This document shows positions 11,789 to 11,982 of a DNA stretch of 11,982 bases, in pieces. The stretch is from contig CADEEU010000075.1 of NCBI GenBank assembly GCA_902826385.1, forward strand, positions 1-11,982, read 5' to 3'. Under the pieces are notes generated by a model. The model saw only the letters and a list, made by a program, of their open reading frames with translations. It was not told the origin of the DNA and made no database searches. The DNA comes from an uncultured Acidobacteriota bacterium. GTDB lineage: Bacteria; Acidobacteriota; Blastocatellia; Pyrinomonadales; Pyrinomonadaceae. The first letter of the stretch is position 1. The number at the start of each line of letters is the position of its first letter. The position numbers and the translations under genes are program-made.

Positions 11789-11982
11789 ATGAAATTCAAA
11801 TTCATCTGGATAGGTAAAACAAAAGATAAAAATTGGAAGGCGCTTCAGGAGGAATATCTGGAGCGTCTTTCACATTTTGTCCGATGCGAAATCGTTGAGA
11901 TACGCGACTCGGCAAAGCATGAAACAAAAAGAAATTGAGGACAAACGCTTACTGGAATTATTGAATCCAAATACCTTCCTCA
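11789..11982 (+). CDS. rlmH: 23S rRNA pseudouridine methyltransferase RlmH, partial, with apparent frameshift
   Basis: The ATG at 11789, with AAAGG about 6 bases before it, opens MKFKFIWIGKTKDKNW and then EEYLERLSHFVRCEIVEIRD, the usual N terminus of RlmH (YbeA), which methylates the pseudouridine at 1915 of 23S rRNA. The frame meets TGA at 11936-11938. One base over, the expected continuation EIEDKRLLELLNPNTFL runs to the window end. Removing one A from the A5 run at 11926-11930 joins them as HETKEIEDKR. This is therefore a one-base insertion, either a sequencing or assembly error, a true mutation, or slippage on the A-run. The position after rsfS supports the identity. The other roughly 90 residues, with the SAM-binding knot, lie outside the window. 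Confidence 0.85.

Noticed and set aside
1..11982. CRISPR array, tRNA genes or insertion sequences
   Set aside because: No regularly spaced identical repeats, no cloverleaf with CCA-adjacent acceptor, and no transposase motifs were seen on either strand.

Overview
The window looks like a chromosomal segment of a moderate-GC Gram-negative bacterium, most plausibly an acidobacterium of the Blastocatellia type. This rests on a CadC-like winged helix fused to a PD40/TolB-like propeller, MacB-type permeases without an adjacent ATPase, many secreted proteins with classical signal peptides or a lipobox, and palindromic repeats in most spacers. The taxonomy is inferred from gene style, not from a marker tree.

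Layout. Bases 1-345 hold no convincing gene but carry four same-strand DnaA boxes (two perfect, two with one mismatch), so this is a candidate oriC or DnaA-controlled region. A consensus-like sigma70 promoter at 350-377 then drives a non-coding RNA of about 450-520 nt. It is full of GNRA-capped hairpins and ends at a perfect 16-bp-stem terminator at 853-904. It is not RNase P RNA, tmRNA, SRP RNA or rRNA. My best guess is a standalone relative of the HEARO/IscB omega-RNA family, with no iscB gene in view. It is the most interesting object in the window.

Bases 1013-4248 are a leftward, closely spaced run of five genes for envelope or secreted proteins: a lipoprotein, a DUF2235/Tle1-like serine hydrolase with a C-terminal LysM domain, a two-domain NBR1-type Ig-like secreted protein, a secreted beta-rich protein, and a short Pro/Arg-rich repeat peptide. 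The hydrolase has the hallmarks of an antibacterial or injection-system lipase effector, and the lipoprotein beside it could be its immunity partner (inference).

Bases 4432-6615 (+) encode a membrane-anchored winged-helix regulator with a periplasmic propeller. Just upstream are four CTCAAA(G/T) direct repeats at one-helical-turn spacing. It converges, with a 2-bp gap, on two leftward MacB/FtsX-type ABC permease genes (9192-7966 and 7886-6618) that have no ATPase partner here.

Bases 9435-11982 (+) are the conserved housekeeping run obgE, nadD, rsfS, rlmH (ribosome assembly, NAD synthesis, ribosome silencing, 23S rRNA methylation). The rlmH reading frame is interrupted by an apparent one-base shift in an A5 run and then cut by the window end. 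Five spacers carry palindromic or periodic repeats, each of a different sequence family.
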